DNA of 64,000 nt from Anaerosporobacter sp031551385 (GTDB lineage Bacteria > Bacillota > Clostridia > Lachnospirales > Lachnospiraceae): the NCBI RefSeq assembly GCF_031551385.1, contig NZ_JAVBNS010000198.1, positions 1 to 64,000 of the forward strand, given 5' to 3'. Both the position numbers and the translations under genes were made by a program. How positions within the stretch are numbered: the first letter of the stretch is position 1; each line of letters opens with the position of its first letter. Below are positions 34,188 through 42,589 of this stretch, piece after piece. Below the pieces are notes generated by a model. That model was not told the origin of the DNA. It made no database searches and saw only the letters and a program-made list of their open reading frames with translations.

Positions 34188-34982
34188 CTAATCTACATAC
34201 TTGGTATCAATATAGCTGTAATCCATCTCTTCCTGTTTTCCTATTCCCTCCTTTACATTTTGTGTAGTATTAACATCCCCTACACCTTGACTTGCGTACT
34301 CTTTAACTTGCATTGTAACTCGTTCCCTTGTACGATTTTCCATATGAGCAATCGCATTCTTTACTACATTGGGATTTTCTTGAATTAATGCAGAAACAAC
34401 ATCATTTTCAGGATAAGTGACAACTGCTTCTTTCTGATTCTGTGATATATATTGTATTGCATAGATGTTTGCTTGTCCGCTAAAATATGCATCTACAGCA
34501 GCACTTGATAACATTAATATCTCTTCTTCTGATACTTCTAGCCAAAGACTATTCTCAGTCTGCGCTACTTCATCATAACGAGAACATGCCAACACACGTT
34601 TTTTTGACAGAACAATATAATCAGAACCATTCGGAAATTGAATACGAACATCCACATAATCTCCACTACATAGCGCATCTGTTATCTCAATAAAATGATA
34701 GACATGCTTTCGTAAATCGTCTGCTACGTTTTCTACTATTTCATATGGAAAATCCGTACTTAATTCATTATTACTTTCTAACATATCAGTCATATTATTT
34801 TCCAACTGCATCATTTCCTCTACATATGGTATATTCCGTGACTCTTGGTTTTTAGAAATTGTTTTCTTATATAAGATACTTCCTCCTAAAATCCCTACAC
34901 TTCCTATACCTAAACATGTAGCACAAATTATGATAGCTTTTCTCTTCGCTATCCTTCTTCTACCCTTTCTAATTACAGACAT
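34188..34982 (-). CDS. SAF-domain, CpaB-like membrane protein
   Basis: The 264-residue protein has one membrane helix near the N-terminus (about 18-36, IIICATCLGIGSVGILGGS) and then a SAF-like domain. Its FIEITDALCSGDYVDVRIQF and DYIVLSKKRVLACSR segments match the core GDYVDV...VLSKKxV of CpaB/RcpC-type proteins of type IVb (Flp/Tad) pilus systems. The C-terminal 60 residues are variable. In classical Tad loci CpaB works with the secretin; here no secretin, TadA, TadB or TadC is in the window. It follows two CpaE-like proteins in one operon. Confidence 0.65.
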   Translation of the reverse strand: MSVIRKGRRRIAKRKAIIICATCLGIGSVGILGGSILYKKTISKNQESRNIPYVEEMMQLENNMTDMLESNNELSTDFPYEIVENVADDLRKHVYHFIEITDALCSGDYVDVRIQFPNGSDYIVLSKKRVLACSRYDEVAQTENSLWLEVSEEEILMLSSAAVDAYFSGQANIYAIQYISQNQKEAVVTYPENDVVSALIQENPNVVKNAIAHMENRTRERVTMQVKEYASQGVGDVNTTQNVKEGIGKQEEMDYSYIDTKYVD

Positions 34983-35065
34983 GAACCACTCCTCTCTATG
35001 CTAACTATTTCTAATGCTCAAACAGCATACATTTCCTGCTAATTCATCTTATTTGGCGTGTTTAT

Positions 35066-35671
35066 TTAGATAGAAAAACTTCTCCAAAATTGTATTACTT
35101 CCTTTACCAAAACAAATGGATCATAGATGCAGGGAATTCCATATAGCTTTATAGCAAACTCTTTATTAAAATCTTTCATATCGTACTTCAAACCAAGCGT
35201 TGCAAGACAGAAATCCATCTTTACTCCAACAACCTCCTTTTGAAGAACAGCTTCATATCCTTCTCTTTTCCACTCACACAGACTTCCAATCAGAAAACGA
35301 TAATTACATCTTGCATATTGATTTTTCCTTGCCTCTTCATATGTACCATAATCAACAAGCACATAATCGTATGGCATTGCTTGTAACTGTAACCAAGGCT
35401 CTTCGCCAGAACTTGGATAGTAATCAATTCCTCCCACACGAAAGTACTCTGCCTGCTCCGTAGTACTTGTTGTTCTCTTTATACTGGCAGCCCTTCTTAT
35501 ATAGGAGAAATGCATACTTTCATTTCCTTCTATTAGTGCAACACGGTAGTTACCGTAATATGTAAGATATGTTGCAAACGATATTGCTGCGTATGTAACA
35601 CCGACTCCAGATAGTGTCCCTATCATAGCGATGGTAGTTTTATTTTGCTTTTGATTTTTTCTTACAAACAT
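35066..35671 (-). CDS. CpaE-like P-loop protein with degenerate Walker A
   Basis: The 201-residue protein begins, after a short basic tail, with IAMIGTLSGVGVTYAAISFATYL. This matches the start of CpaE/MinD-type ATPases, but the Walker A lysine is missing (GTLSGVGVT, residues 18-26). YDYVLVDYGTYEE, where CpaE has a DxxxxDxG-type motif, is near residue 100. The product is shorter than a MinD (about 260). It may be a regulatory partner that no longer hydrolyses ATP. The start codon lies 15 bases after the kinase stop, so the two are one operon. Confidence 0.6.
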   Translation of the reverse strand: MFVRKNQKQNKTTIAMIGTLSGVGVTYAAISFATYLTYYGNYRVALIEGNESMHFSYIRRAASIKRTTSTTEQAEYFRVGGIDYYPSSGEEPWLQLQAMPYDYVLVDYGTYEEARKNQYARCNYRFLIGSLCEWKREGYEAVLQKEVVGVKMDFCLATLGLKYDMKDFNKEFAIKLYGIPCIYDPFVLVKEVIQFWRSFSI

Positions 35672-35686
35672 TCTCCCTCCCTCTTA

Positions 35687-37051
35687 CTAATTTGACTCCT
35701 GACAAACTATCTCCATCAAATCCATAAGCATTGTATGTAACAATTCCCATACTGACTTATCGCAACTATCAAGCAGAATATCTGATATATAGGGAATTCG
35801 ATAAACGAATCTGGCATGTATATTCATAAGAACATACTCATACTCTTTTAACGATGTAAGATTCAAAAGAAGCACTACTGGCTTGCCAATACTTTGTATC
35901 CTATCTTGCATTAGAGAAGACATTTCCCACGGCTTAGATGTCATTACAAGCAAGCATATGTCCGCCTGTGCAAACTCCTGTCTATTTTCCTCCGTTAAGA
36001 TTCCATAGTCTACAATTACGGTATCATACTCTTTTGCAAATTCACTTGTCTGTTCCACCACACAAGGAAGAATCTGCAAATATTTTGATACATAAATTCC
36101 ATTCTCTAAATTAAAATTTCCTTTGCTATTAATAAGAGCTATACTATGCCCACTGCTATTATTCTCAATATACAAACTTCTTCCAGAGAATTGATTCAAA
36201 TACTTATTAAAAGCAAGTGCTATATGGGTAGTCCCTACTCTCGTTTGAACTCCTGCAACTGCAATAGTAAGAGATGTTATCGCCTTACAGTTATTGTTTC
36301 CTCTTTTTTGTATCTTACTTAATGCTGTTATAACTTGTTCGATACCTTGATATCGTAATTTGGGATTTTCTTTAATACATCGATTGATGATTTTCTTTAA
36401 TTGCTTAGAACATCTTCCTTTTAAATCTACATTTTCAATATAGGAATCTTTGCTCACAAAAACAACGCCAGTTACCATAGAATACATAACCATACCGATT
36501 CCATATATATCTGTCTTTTCACTCAAAACTCCCCCAGTATATTGCTCTGGAGCTGCATATCCAATCGTTCCTGCAACAACTTCTATCACTTTATCTTCGT
36601 TTTTGTATCTTGCAGATCCATAGTCGATTAGTGTAATTTCTTGGCCTGAAACAAGTATATTATCTGGTTTTAAATCAAGATAAAGAATGGGATTTTTTTG
36701 ATTGTGTAGATATTGAATTACTTCACAAATTTGTAATGATAATTGAAGAATACGCTCCTCTGAGATAACCTCACCAGTTCGTATTAAAGATTTTAACGAT
36801 TTGCCATCACAGTACTCCATAATAAGATAAGTATTGCGTTCATCTTCCTCTATGTCATACATAGCAGGGATTCGACTATGATGTAATTGACTTAAAATAA
36901 TAGATTCTTTCAAAGAATGTTGATTGATACTATCGCTTTTACTTCGACACTTAATTACTCGAAGTGAATGAAGAAAACGATGTTTTGCTAAAAACACAGT
37001 GCTTGTACCCCCAGTGCCTAGCTTTTTAATTACTTGATATTTTTCTAGCAA
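35687..37051 (-). CDS. Ser/Thr protein kinase fused to a CpaE-like domain
   Basis: Residues 5-250 form a Hanks-type kinase: LGTGGTSTVF (11-20), K34 in RVIKC, E49, LYLDLKPDN with catalytic D126 (the HRD His is Tyr here), D143 in IDYG and GTIGYAAPEQ at 161-170. Residues 260-454 form a CpaE-like P-loop domain with AGVQTRVGTTH (266-276), again without the Walker A lysine, and a later YDTVIVDYG. No transmembrane helix or PASTA domain is present, so it is cytoplasmic. The start is TTG 37051; an RBS (GGAG) lies unusually far, about 16 bases, upstream. It heads the three-gene unit. Confidence 0.75.
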   Translation of the reverse strand: MLEKYQVIKKLGTGGTSTVFLAKHRFLHSLRVIKCRSKSDSINQHSLKESIILSQLHHSRIPAMYDIEEDERNTYLIMEYCDGKSLKSLIRTGEVISEERILQLSLQICEVIQYLHNQKNPILYLDLKPDNILVSGQEITLIDYGSARYKNEDKVIEVVAGTIGYAAPEQYTGGVLSEKTDIYGIGMVMYSMVTGVVFVSKDSYIENVDLKGRCSKQLKKIINRCIKENPKLRYQGIEQVITALSKIQKRGNNNCKAITSLTIAVAGVQTRVGTTHIALAFNKYLNQFSGRSLYIENNSSGHSIALINSKGNFNLENGIYVSKYLQILPCVVEQTSEFAKEYDTVIVDYGILTEENRQEFAQADICLLVMTSKPWEMSSLMQDRIQSIGKPVVLLLNLTSLKEYEYVLMNIHARFVYRIPYISDILLDSCDKSVWELLHTMLMDLMEIVCQESN

Positions 37052-37120
37052 ACACTAATTTTATATTCTCCTTTCCTTGTTATCACAAATACTTTGTAAA
37101 ATTATAACATCTCACTCCCT

Positions 37121-37149
37121 ATTATAACTACTACGATTCAAATATGCAA
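37121..37149 (-). promoter_or_regulatory. Promoter of the kinase operon
   Basis: On the minus strand TTGCAT (37144-37149), 17 bases and TATAAT (37121-37126). It lies about 70 bases before the start codon. A second TATAAT sits at 37101-37106. Confidence 0.55.
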
Positions 37150-37297
37150 TTGTAATTTTATATTGTTTTTATACAAATTTTCTCTCATTTCTTTGGCTAT
37201 ATTTTACAAACACTATTCCTGTTTTTGTACTATTTCATCTGCTATCTATTGTACAAAATAGAAGTTTTTCCAATCATTTCGTATGCATTTTATGTTA

Positions 37298-37326
37298 TTG
37301 ACTTTATGGCATGTATGAATTATACT
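37298..37326 (+). promoter_or_regulatory. Promoter of mecA
   Basis: TTGACT (37298-37303), 17 bases and TATACT (37321-37326). About 90 bases separate it from the start codon. The rest of the 37052-37420 gap holds no gene. Confidence 0.6.
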
Positions 37327-37420
37327 TTGTTTACAGATGAGTATATCTCTATTTAAACTAGTTATTATGGCACCTAACAACTATCTGAGTTTTCAGTAAC
37401 ATAGAAAAGGATGTGATTCT

Positions 37421-38230
37421 ATGAAAATCGAAAAAATCAATGACAGCCAGATTCGATGTACTTTGAATAAAGATGACTTAATAGATCGTGAACTCAAAAT
37501 TAGCGAGCTCGCATACGGAACCGAAAAAGCAAAAGAACTTTTTCGTGATATGATGCAACAAGCTTCTTGCGAATTTGGATTTGAAGCAGATGATATTCCA
37601 TTGATGATTGAAGCAATTCCAATCTCTAGTGAATGTCTCATCTTAGTTATTACTAAAGTGGAAGATCCCGACGAACTTGATACTAGGTTCTCTAAGTTTA
37701 CTGCCGATACAGATGACAGTTCCGATGATATAGACTTAGACGATGCCCCTTATGCAGATGAGATTATTAATTGTTTTGATCAATTAAACCAATTGCTTGA
37801 TGACACATTGAAAGATGATGATAAAGATACGGAAGACTTTATTCCTCTTCCAAAAGCAATCAAGTCACATACAGAAGAAACAGCTTCAGAAACTACGGAA
37901 ACTTCCAATGTTCAAAGTTCCGTTACAATTACTACGAATATGACCAAGGTATTCTCTTTTGACTGCCTTGACACTGTTATATCCGTATCTGGAATCCTTG
38001 TTTCTATGTACAAAGGTCAAAACACCTTATATAAGAATCCATCTAACTCACGTTACTATCTATTAATTACAAAGTCAGAACACTCTCCAGAAGAGTTTAA
38101 TAAAGTATGCAATATCCTAACAGAGTATGGTAAGTCAGAAAAAACAACCTATGCAACTGCTAATTACTATGCAGAGCATTTCGAACCGATTGTAAAAGAG
38201 AATGCAATACAGATCTTATCTGTTATGTAA
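37421..38230 (+). CDS. mecA: MecA-type ClpC adaptor protein
   Basis: The protein targets substrates to the ClpC ATPase/protease; in Bacillus subtilis the homologue controls competence. The N-terminal domain (1-80) has MKIEKINDSQIRCTLNKDDL and FRDMMQQASCEFGFEADD, close to the family start. An acidic linker (about 90-165, rich in Asp/Thr) separates it from the C-terminal domain (about 170-269) with RYYLLITKSEHSPEEFNKVC and NYYAEHFEPI. Its length of 269 is a little longer than the usual 220-250, mostly due to the linker. AAAGGATG precedes the ATG. It lies divergent from the kinase operon. Confidence 0.88.
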   Translation: MKIEKINDSQIRCTLNKDDLIDRELKISELAYGTEKAKELFRDMMQQASCEFGFEADDIPLMIEAIPISSECLILVITKVEDPDELDTRFSKFTADTDDSSDDIDLDDAPYADEIINCFDQLNQLLDDTLKDDDKDTEDFIPLPKAIKSHTEETASETTETSNVQSSVTITTNMTKVFSFDCLDTVISVSGILVSMYKGQNTLYKNPSNSRYYLLITKSEHSPEEFNKVCNILTEYGKSEKTTYATANYYAEHFEPIVKENAIQILSVM

Positions 38231-38262
38231 TATATATTTACAATAACATAGCGTTCAACAAC

Positions 38263-38312
38263 CAAAAAAGGCTATCACAAAGAATCGTATTTTATCTTTG
38301 TGATAGCCTTTT
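38263..38312. terminator. Bidirectional terminator between mecA and the DUF1858 gene
   Basis: AAAAAAGGCTATCACAAAGA and TCTTTGTGATAGCCTTTTTT pair over a 10-base centre, with A-run and T-run on opposite sides so it can stop transcription both ways. Confidence 0.9.
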
Positions 38313-38331
38313 TTCTACTTAAACCTACTTA

Positions 38332-38535
38332 TTATTTGCTTTCTAAATAAGCGTTAAGATCTGCAACTAGCGCATCTCCATCTAAACCATGAACCATAGC
38401 TGCTTCTCCGATTGATTCACCTTGAGCAGATGGACAACCGATACAGTGCATACCTGCATTTAATAATACAGAAACTGTTCCTTGATCTAATGCGATAATA
38501 TCTGCGATAATCATATCCTTAGTTACTTTAGCCAT
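38332..38535 (-). CDS. DUF1858-family CxxC protein
   Basis: The 67-residue protein contains the family motif MIIADIIALDQGTVSVLLNA followed by HCIGCPSAQGESIGEAA. The CxxC (GMHCIGCP) marks the family, related to the N-terminus of hybrid-cluster-linked proteins and often found near anaerobic metabolism genes. Its function is not established; a redox or metal-binding role is inferred from the CxxC. AAGGAGG precedes the ATG, and the gene is alone. Confidence 0.85.
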   Translation of the reverse strand: MAKVTKDMIIADIIALDQGTVSVLLNAGMHCIGCPSAQGESIGEAAMVHGLDGDALVADLNAYLESK

Positions 38536-38977
38536 AATATTGACCTCCTTGATTACGAATAAAATTTGCTTTAACTAGCATACTAAATCTGCATGCTCCA
38601 AAAACTTTATTTTCTACATTATTAACAAATCCCCTTTATTATATTCCATCATAGTTCCAAAGTCAAGCTAGTTACTGTTCACAAAAACGTTCACAGCAAC
38701 GCAAGCTATGCTGTATCAGAAAATTTGTCGCCTTCTACTTACTTTTAAGCTATTTTTATGTACATCAAAAAAAACAAACAATATCGATAAATATTTAACA
38801 AACCACTTGACGTGTATACAGTATTCATTTATAATACAGACAGAAACAAAGAACACAATCTATTCGGTTCATTCGCTGAGACATTCATAGCCAAACTGAC
38901 TATCAAGTAACTGAATAGTTGTATAAATTTGCCTAACAAATCATTTATTTATTGTTTTAAACAGGAGGATTATTATC
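38536..38977 (+). promoter_or_regulatory. pflB upstream region with promoter
   Basis: TTGACG (38807-38812), 17 bases and TATAAT (38830-38835) give a strong promoter, leaving a leader of about 135 bases. A copy of the dispersed GTTACTGTTCAC motif lies at 38671. No recognised regulator site (Rex, CcpA) is convincing. The rest shows no gene. Confidence 0.65.
38671..38696 (+). repeat. Dispersed intergenic motif copy
   Basis: GTTACTGTTCACAAAAACGT matches the copy at 42481 over 14 of the first 15 bases. Confidence 0.5.
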
Positions 38978-41209
38978 ATGTGTAAACCACAATGGGACGG
39001 CTTTGTAACTGGTGACTGGACAAAAGAAATTGATGTCCGCGGATTTATTCAAGCAAACTACACACCTTATGAAGGTGATGACACTTTCTTAGCAGGTACT
39101 ACTCAAAAAACTACTGAGCTTTTTGACGAAGTTAAAAACCTTATGGCTGAAGAAACAAAAAAAGGTATCTTAGATGCTGAAACTACAATTCCTTCTTCTA
39201 TCACAGCTTTTGGTGCTGGTTATGTTGATAAAGATAAAGAAGTAATCGTTGGTTTCCAAACTGACAAACCACTTAAGAGAGGTATCTTCCCTAACGGTGG
39301 TATTCGTATGGTTAAAACAGCTCTTAGCTCTTTTGGATACGAATTAAACAAACAAACAGAAAACATCTACACTGGCAACCGTAAAACACACAATGACGGT
39401 GTATTCGATGCTTATACAGAAGATATGAAAAAAGCTAGACACTCTGCAATCATTACTGGTCTTCCAGATGCTTACGGACGTGGACGTATTATCGGTGACT
39501 ACAGAAGAGTTGCTCTATACGGTGTTGACAGATTAATTCAAGAAAAGTTAGAACAAAAGAAACGTCTTGAAATCAACTGTCTTGAATCTCCAGACATCAG
39601 ACTTCGTGAAGAAATCTCTGAGCAAATCAAAGCTTTAAAATTATTAGTTACTATGGGTGAAAGCTATGGTTTTGATTTATCTCAACCAGCTAAGAACGCT
39701 GTAGAAGCTACTCAATGGACTTACTTCGGTTACTTAGCAGCTGTTAAAGAACAAGATGGTGCCGCAATGTCACTTGGTCGTGTATCTACATTCTTAGATA
39801 TCTATGTAGAAAGAGATATCCAAAACGGTACATTAACAGAAGAAGAAGCACAAGAAATCATGGATCACTTTGTAATGAAATTACGTATGATTCGTTTCTT
39901 ACGTACACCTGCTTACAACGATTTATTCTCAGGAGATCCAACTTGGGTTACTGAATCAATCGGTGGTATGGGTACAGATGGTAGAACATTAGTAACTAAG
40001 AACAGCTTCCGTGTACTTCACACATTAGTTAACTTAGGACCAGCTCCAGAACCAAACTTAACAGTTCTTTGGTCAACTTCTCTTCCAGAAGGATTCAAGA
40101 AGTTCTGTGCTAAGATTTCTATCACTACAAGTTCTATCCAATATGAAAACGATGATTTAATGAGAACTTATTGGGGAGATGACTACGGAATCGCTTGTTG
40201 TGTATCTGCAATGAGAATTGGTAAACAAATGCAATTCTTTGGTGCTAGAGCAAACCTTGCAAAAGCATTATTATACGCAATCAACGGTGGTAAAGATGAA
40301 AAACTTGGAGAACAAATCGCTCCATTATTCGCTCCAATCACTTCTGAATACTTAAACTACGATGAAGTAATGGTTAAATATGATCAAATTCTTGAATGGT
40401 TAGCTGAATTATACATCAATACATTAAACGTAATTCACTACATGCATGATAAATATAACTACGAAAGATTCCAAATGGCTCTTCATGATCTTGAAATCCT
40501 AAGAACAGAAGCTTGTGGTATCGCTGGTCTTTCTGTAGTAGCTGACTCATTATCAGCAATCAAATACGCAAAAGTTAAAGCAATCAGAGATGAATCTGGT
40601 TTAGTAGTTGATTACGAAGTTGAAGGAGATTTCCCTAAATACGGTAACAACGATGACAGAGTTGACAGTATCGCAGTTGAAATGGTAGAATTATTTATGA
40701 GCAAAATCCGTAAGCAAAAAACTTACAGAAAAGCTGTTCCAACACTTTCTATCCTTACTATCACTTCAAACGTTGTTTATGGTAAGAAAACAGGAAGTAC
40801 TCCAGACGGACGTAAAGCTGGCGTTCCTTTAGCTCCTGGTGCTAACCCAATGCACGGAAGAGATACAAACGGTGCAATCGCATCTATGGCTTCTGTTGCT
40901 AAATTACCATACAAAGATTCACAAGATGGTATTTCATACACATTCTCAATCGTACCAAATGCACTTGGTAAAGATGAAGATACTCGTGAAAACCACTTAT
41001 CAAGCTTACTTGATGGTTACTTCCATGATGGAGGACACCATATCAACGTTAACGTATTTGATAGAGAAACTTTAATTGACGCTATGGATCATCCAGAAAA
41101 ATATCCTCAATTAACAGTTCGTGTATCAGGATACGCTGTTAACTTCATCAAGTTAACAAGAGAACAACAATTAGACGTAATTAGCCGTACTTTCCATGAA
41201 CACAACTAA
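38978..41209 (+). CDS. pflB: Pyruvate formate-lyase
   Basis: The enzyme cleaves pyruvate with CoA to acetyl-CoA and formate under anaerobic conditions by a glycyl-radical mechanism. The reactive Cys pair is C407-C408 in IACCVSAM, and the radical glycine is G718 in RVSGYAVNF near the C-terminus. The length of 743 is standard. GGAGGA precedes the ATG. Codon use is strongly biased, as expected for a highly expressed gene. Its activating enzyme follows directly, with a weak hairpin between them that may lower the expression of pflA relative to pflB. Confidence 0.98.
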   Translation: MCKPQWDGFVTGDWTKEIDVRGFIQANYTPYEGDDTFLAGTTQKTTELFDEVKNLMAEETKKGILDAETTIPSSITAFGAGYVDKDKEVIVGFQTDKPLKRGIFPNGGIRMVKTALSSFGYELNKQTENIYTGNRKTHNDGVFDAYTEDMKKARHSAIITGLPDAYGRGRIIGDYRRVALYGVDRLIQEKLEQKKRLEINCLESPDIRLREEISEQIKALKLLVTMGESYGFDLSQPAKNAVEATQWTYFGYLAAVKEQDGAAMSLGRVSTFLDIYVERDIQNGTLTEEEAQEIMDHFVMKLRMIRFLRTPAYNDLFSGDPTWVTESIGGMGTDGRTLVTKNSFRVLHTLVNLGPAPEPNLTVLWSTSLPEGFKKFCAKISITTSSIQYENDDLMRTYWGDDYGIACCVSAMRIGKQMQFFGARANLAKALLYAINGGKDEKLGEQIAPLFAPITSEYLNYDEVMVKYDQILEWLAELYINTLNVIHYMHDKYNYERFQMALHDLEILRTEACGIAGLSVVADSLSAIKYAKVKAIRDESGLVVDYEVEGDFPKYGNNDDRVDSIAVEMVELFMSKIRKQKTYRKAVPTLSILTITSNVVYGKKTGSTPDGRKAGVPLAPGANPMHGRDTNGAIASMASVAKLPYKDSQDGISYTFSIVPNALGKDEDTRENHLSSLLDGYFHDGGHHINVNVFDRETLIDAMDHPEKYPQLTVRVSGYAVNFIKLTREQQLDVISRTFHEHN

Positions 41210-41239
41210 TTCGCGTAATTGCTAATAACAAATTAATCT

Positions 41240-41283
41240 AGGGGGAGGTACTGTAACATTGTTGCAGCCTTCCCCTTTGTTTA
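41240..41283 (+). terminator. Weak hairpin between pflB and pflA
   Basis: AGGGGGAGG (41240-41248) pairs with CCTTCCCCT (41268-41276, one G-U), followed by TTGTTT. It probably attenuates read-through into pflA rather than ending it. Confidence 0.55.
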
Positions 41284-41298
41284 CACGGAGGACACACT

Positions 41299-42036
41299 AT
41301 GACGATTGGTAAAATTCATTCCATTGAAACTTGTGGTACTGTTGACGGCCCAGGTATCCGCTTTGTTGCCTTTTTACAAGGTTGCCCTTTACGTTGTCAA
41401 TACTGTCACAATCCCGACACATGGGATACAAAAAAGGGGAAAGAATATACTCCTGAAGAGCTTGTTAGTGAAATTGTAAAATACAAATCCTACATGAAAT
41501 TCTCTGGTGGTGGAACTACATTTACTGGTGGTGAACCACTACTTCAAGCGGATTTTGTAAAAGAGGCTTTTCAATTATGTAAGAAAAACGATATCTCTAC
41601 TGCTCTTGATACTTCTGGATTTATCTTTAATGATACGGTAAAAGAAGTTTTAGAGTATACAGATGTAGTCTTATTAGACATTAAAAATTATGATTCCGAA
41701 GTGTTCAAAACGATTACTGGTGTTGCACTTGATAATACGCTTGCATTTTTAGACTATATACGAGAGAAAAACATTAAAACATGGATACGCTATGTGCTAG
41801 TTCCTGGTTTATCGGATAATATTGAAGCTATCACGAAACTAGCCGAACATCTAAAAGACTACCCAAATGTATCTCGAATTGAACTACTTCCATTCCACAA
41901 AATGGGCGAATATAAGTGGGAAGAACTTGGCTATACGTATTCACTGAAAGAAACATCTGAGCCATCTCTTGCCCTTGTCAATGAAGTAAAATCGATTCTT
42001 GAAACAAGTGGTATTGCTGTGTACGCGAATGTATAA
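41299..42036 (+). CDS. pflA: Pyruvate formate-lyase activating enzyme
   Basis: A radical-SAM enzyme that makes the glycyl radical on PflB. The cluster motif C29-x3-C33-x2-C36 lies in GCPLRCQYCHNPDTW, and the SAM-binding FTGGEPLLQ segment follows. Its length of 245 is normal. The ATG has an ACGGAGG site. Position directly after pflB and its short length (no extra ferredoxin domain) identify it as a PflA and not a homologue for another glycyl-radical enzyme. Confidence 0.96.
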   Translation: MTIGKIHSIETCGTVDGPGIRFVAFLQGCPLRCQYCHNPDTWDTKKGKEYTPEELVSEIVKYKSYMKFSGGGTTFTGGEPLLQADFVKEAFQLCKKNDISTALDTSGFIFNDTVKEVLEYTDVVLLDIKNYDSEVFKTITGVALDNTLAFLDYIREKNIKTWIRYVLVPGLSDNIEAITKLAEHLKDYPNVSRIELLPFHKMGEYKWEELGYTYSLKETSEPSLALVNEVKSILETSGIAVYANV

Positions 42037-42145
42037 TGGGTTCACATTCTAGCATAAACTTTATATACAATATACAAATTTAACTTGTAAAATATGCTTG
42101 TTTATATTACAATTGAACTAGCAAAAATTAAAGGAGGATACTATT

Positions 42146-42316
42146 ATGGCATATGTAATTAGTGACGCTTGTGTAAGCTGTGGAGCATGTGAAGCAGAAT
42201 GTCCAGTAGGCGCAATTTCTGAAGGAGCAACTCAATACGAAATCAATGCTGACGCTTGTATCGATTGCGGTACTTGTGCTGGTACTTGCCCAACAGGTTC
42301 AATCTCTGAAGCTTAA
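42146..42316 (+). CDS. 2[4Fe-4S] ferredoxin
   Basis: The 56-residue protein, shorter than usual gene-calling cut-offs, has two clusters of ligands: C9-x2-C12-x2-C15-x3-C19 (CVSCGACEAEC) and C38-x2-C41-x2-C44-x3-C48 (CIDCGTCAGTC), each followed by Pro. It is a clostridial-type electron carrier. An AAAGGAGG site precedes ATG 42146. It lies 109 bases after pflA. It could provide electrons to PflA or another radical-SAM or oxidoreductase system; this is inferred from position only. Confidence 0.95.
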   Translation: MAYVISDACVSCGACEAECPVGAISEGATQYEINADACIDCGTCAGTCPTGSISEA

Positions 42317-42402
42317 TATTGATATTTTAAAATACAGTAATGGATGTCCATAAGACAGTAATTAAAAACTAACTTACAACATCTATTAAGCAGTATTGAT
42401 AA

Positions 42403-42441
42403 CAAAAAAGCAGTATTCTATTTTTAGGATACTGCTTTTTG
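42403..42441 (+). terminator. Terminator after the ferredoxin gene
   Basis: AAAAAAGCAGTAT pairs with ATACTGCTTTTT, followed by a T-rich tail. Confidence 0.88.
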
Positions 42442-42480
42442 TTTTGCACAACTTCGGGCAAGTTGACTCGAAGTTTATAG

Positions 42481-42507
42481 GTTACTGTTCACACAAAACG
42501 TTTATGG
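42481..42507 (+). repeat. Dispersed intergenic motif copy (clearest)
   Basis: GTTACTGTTCACACAAAACG begins here. Related copies are at 14894, 38671 and 55510, all in the same orientation and all in non-coding DNA. A CGAAGTT/AACTTCG hairpin lies just before this copy. Confidence 0.5.
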
Positions 42508-42526
42508 TTTTTATGCTTTTATTTTC

Positions 42527-42568
42527 TTGACACTTACCCTACGTAAGACTATAAGATTGTAGTATAAT
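42527..42568 (+). promoter_or_regulatory. MerR-type promoter of the MerR/Fpg-like pair
   Basis: TTGACA (42527-42532) is followed by the dyad CTTAC-CCTAC-GTAAG (42533-42547) and TATAAG (42550-42555, 17-base spacing; TAAGAT gives 19). A dyad filling the -35/-10 spacer is typical for MerR regulators, and the first gene encodes one, so autoregulation is probable. Confidence 0.55.
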
Positions 42569-42589
42569 TCAGAAAAGGAAGTGTGTTTT

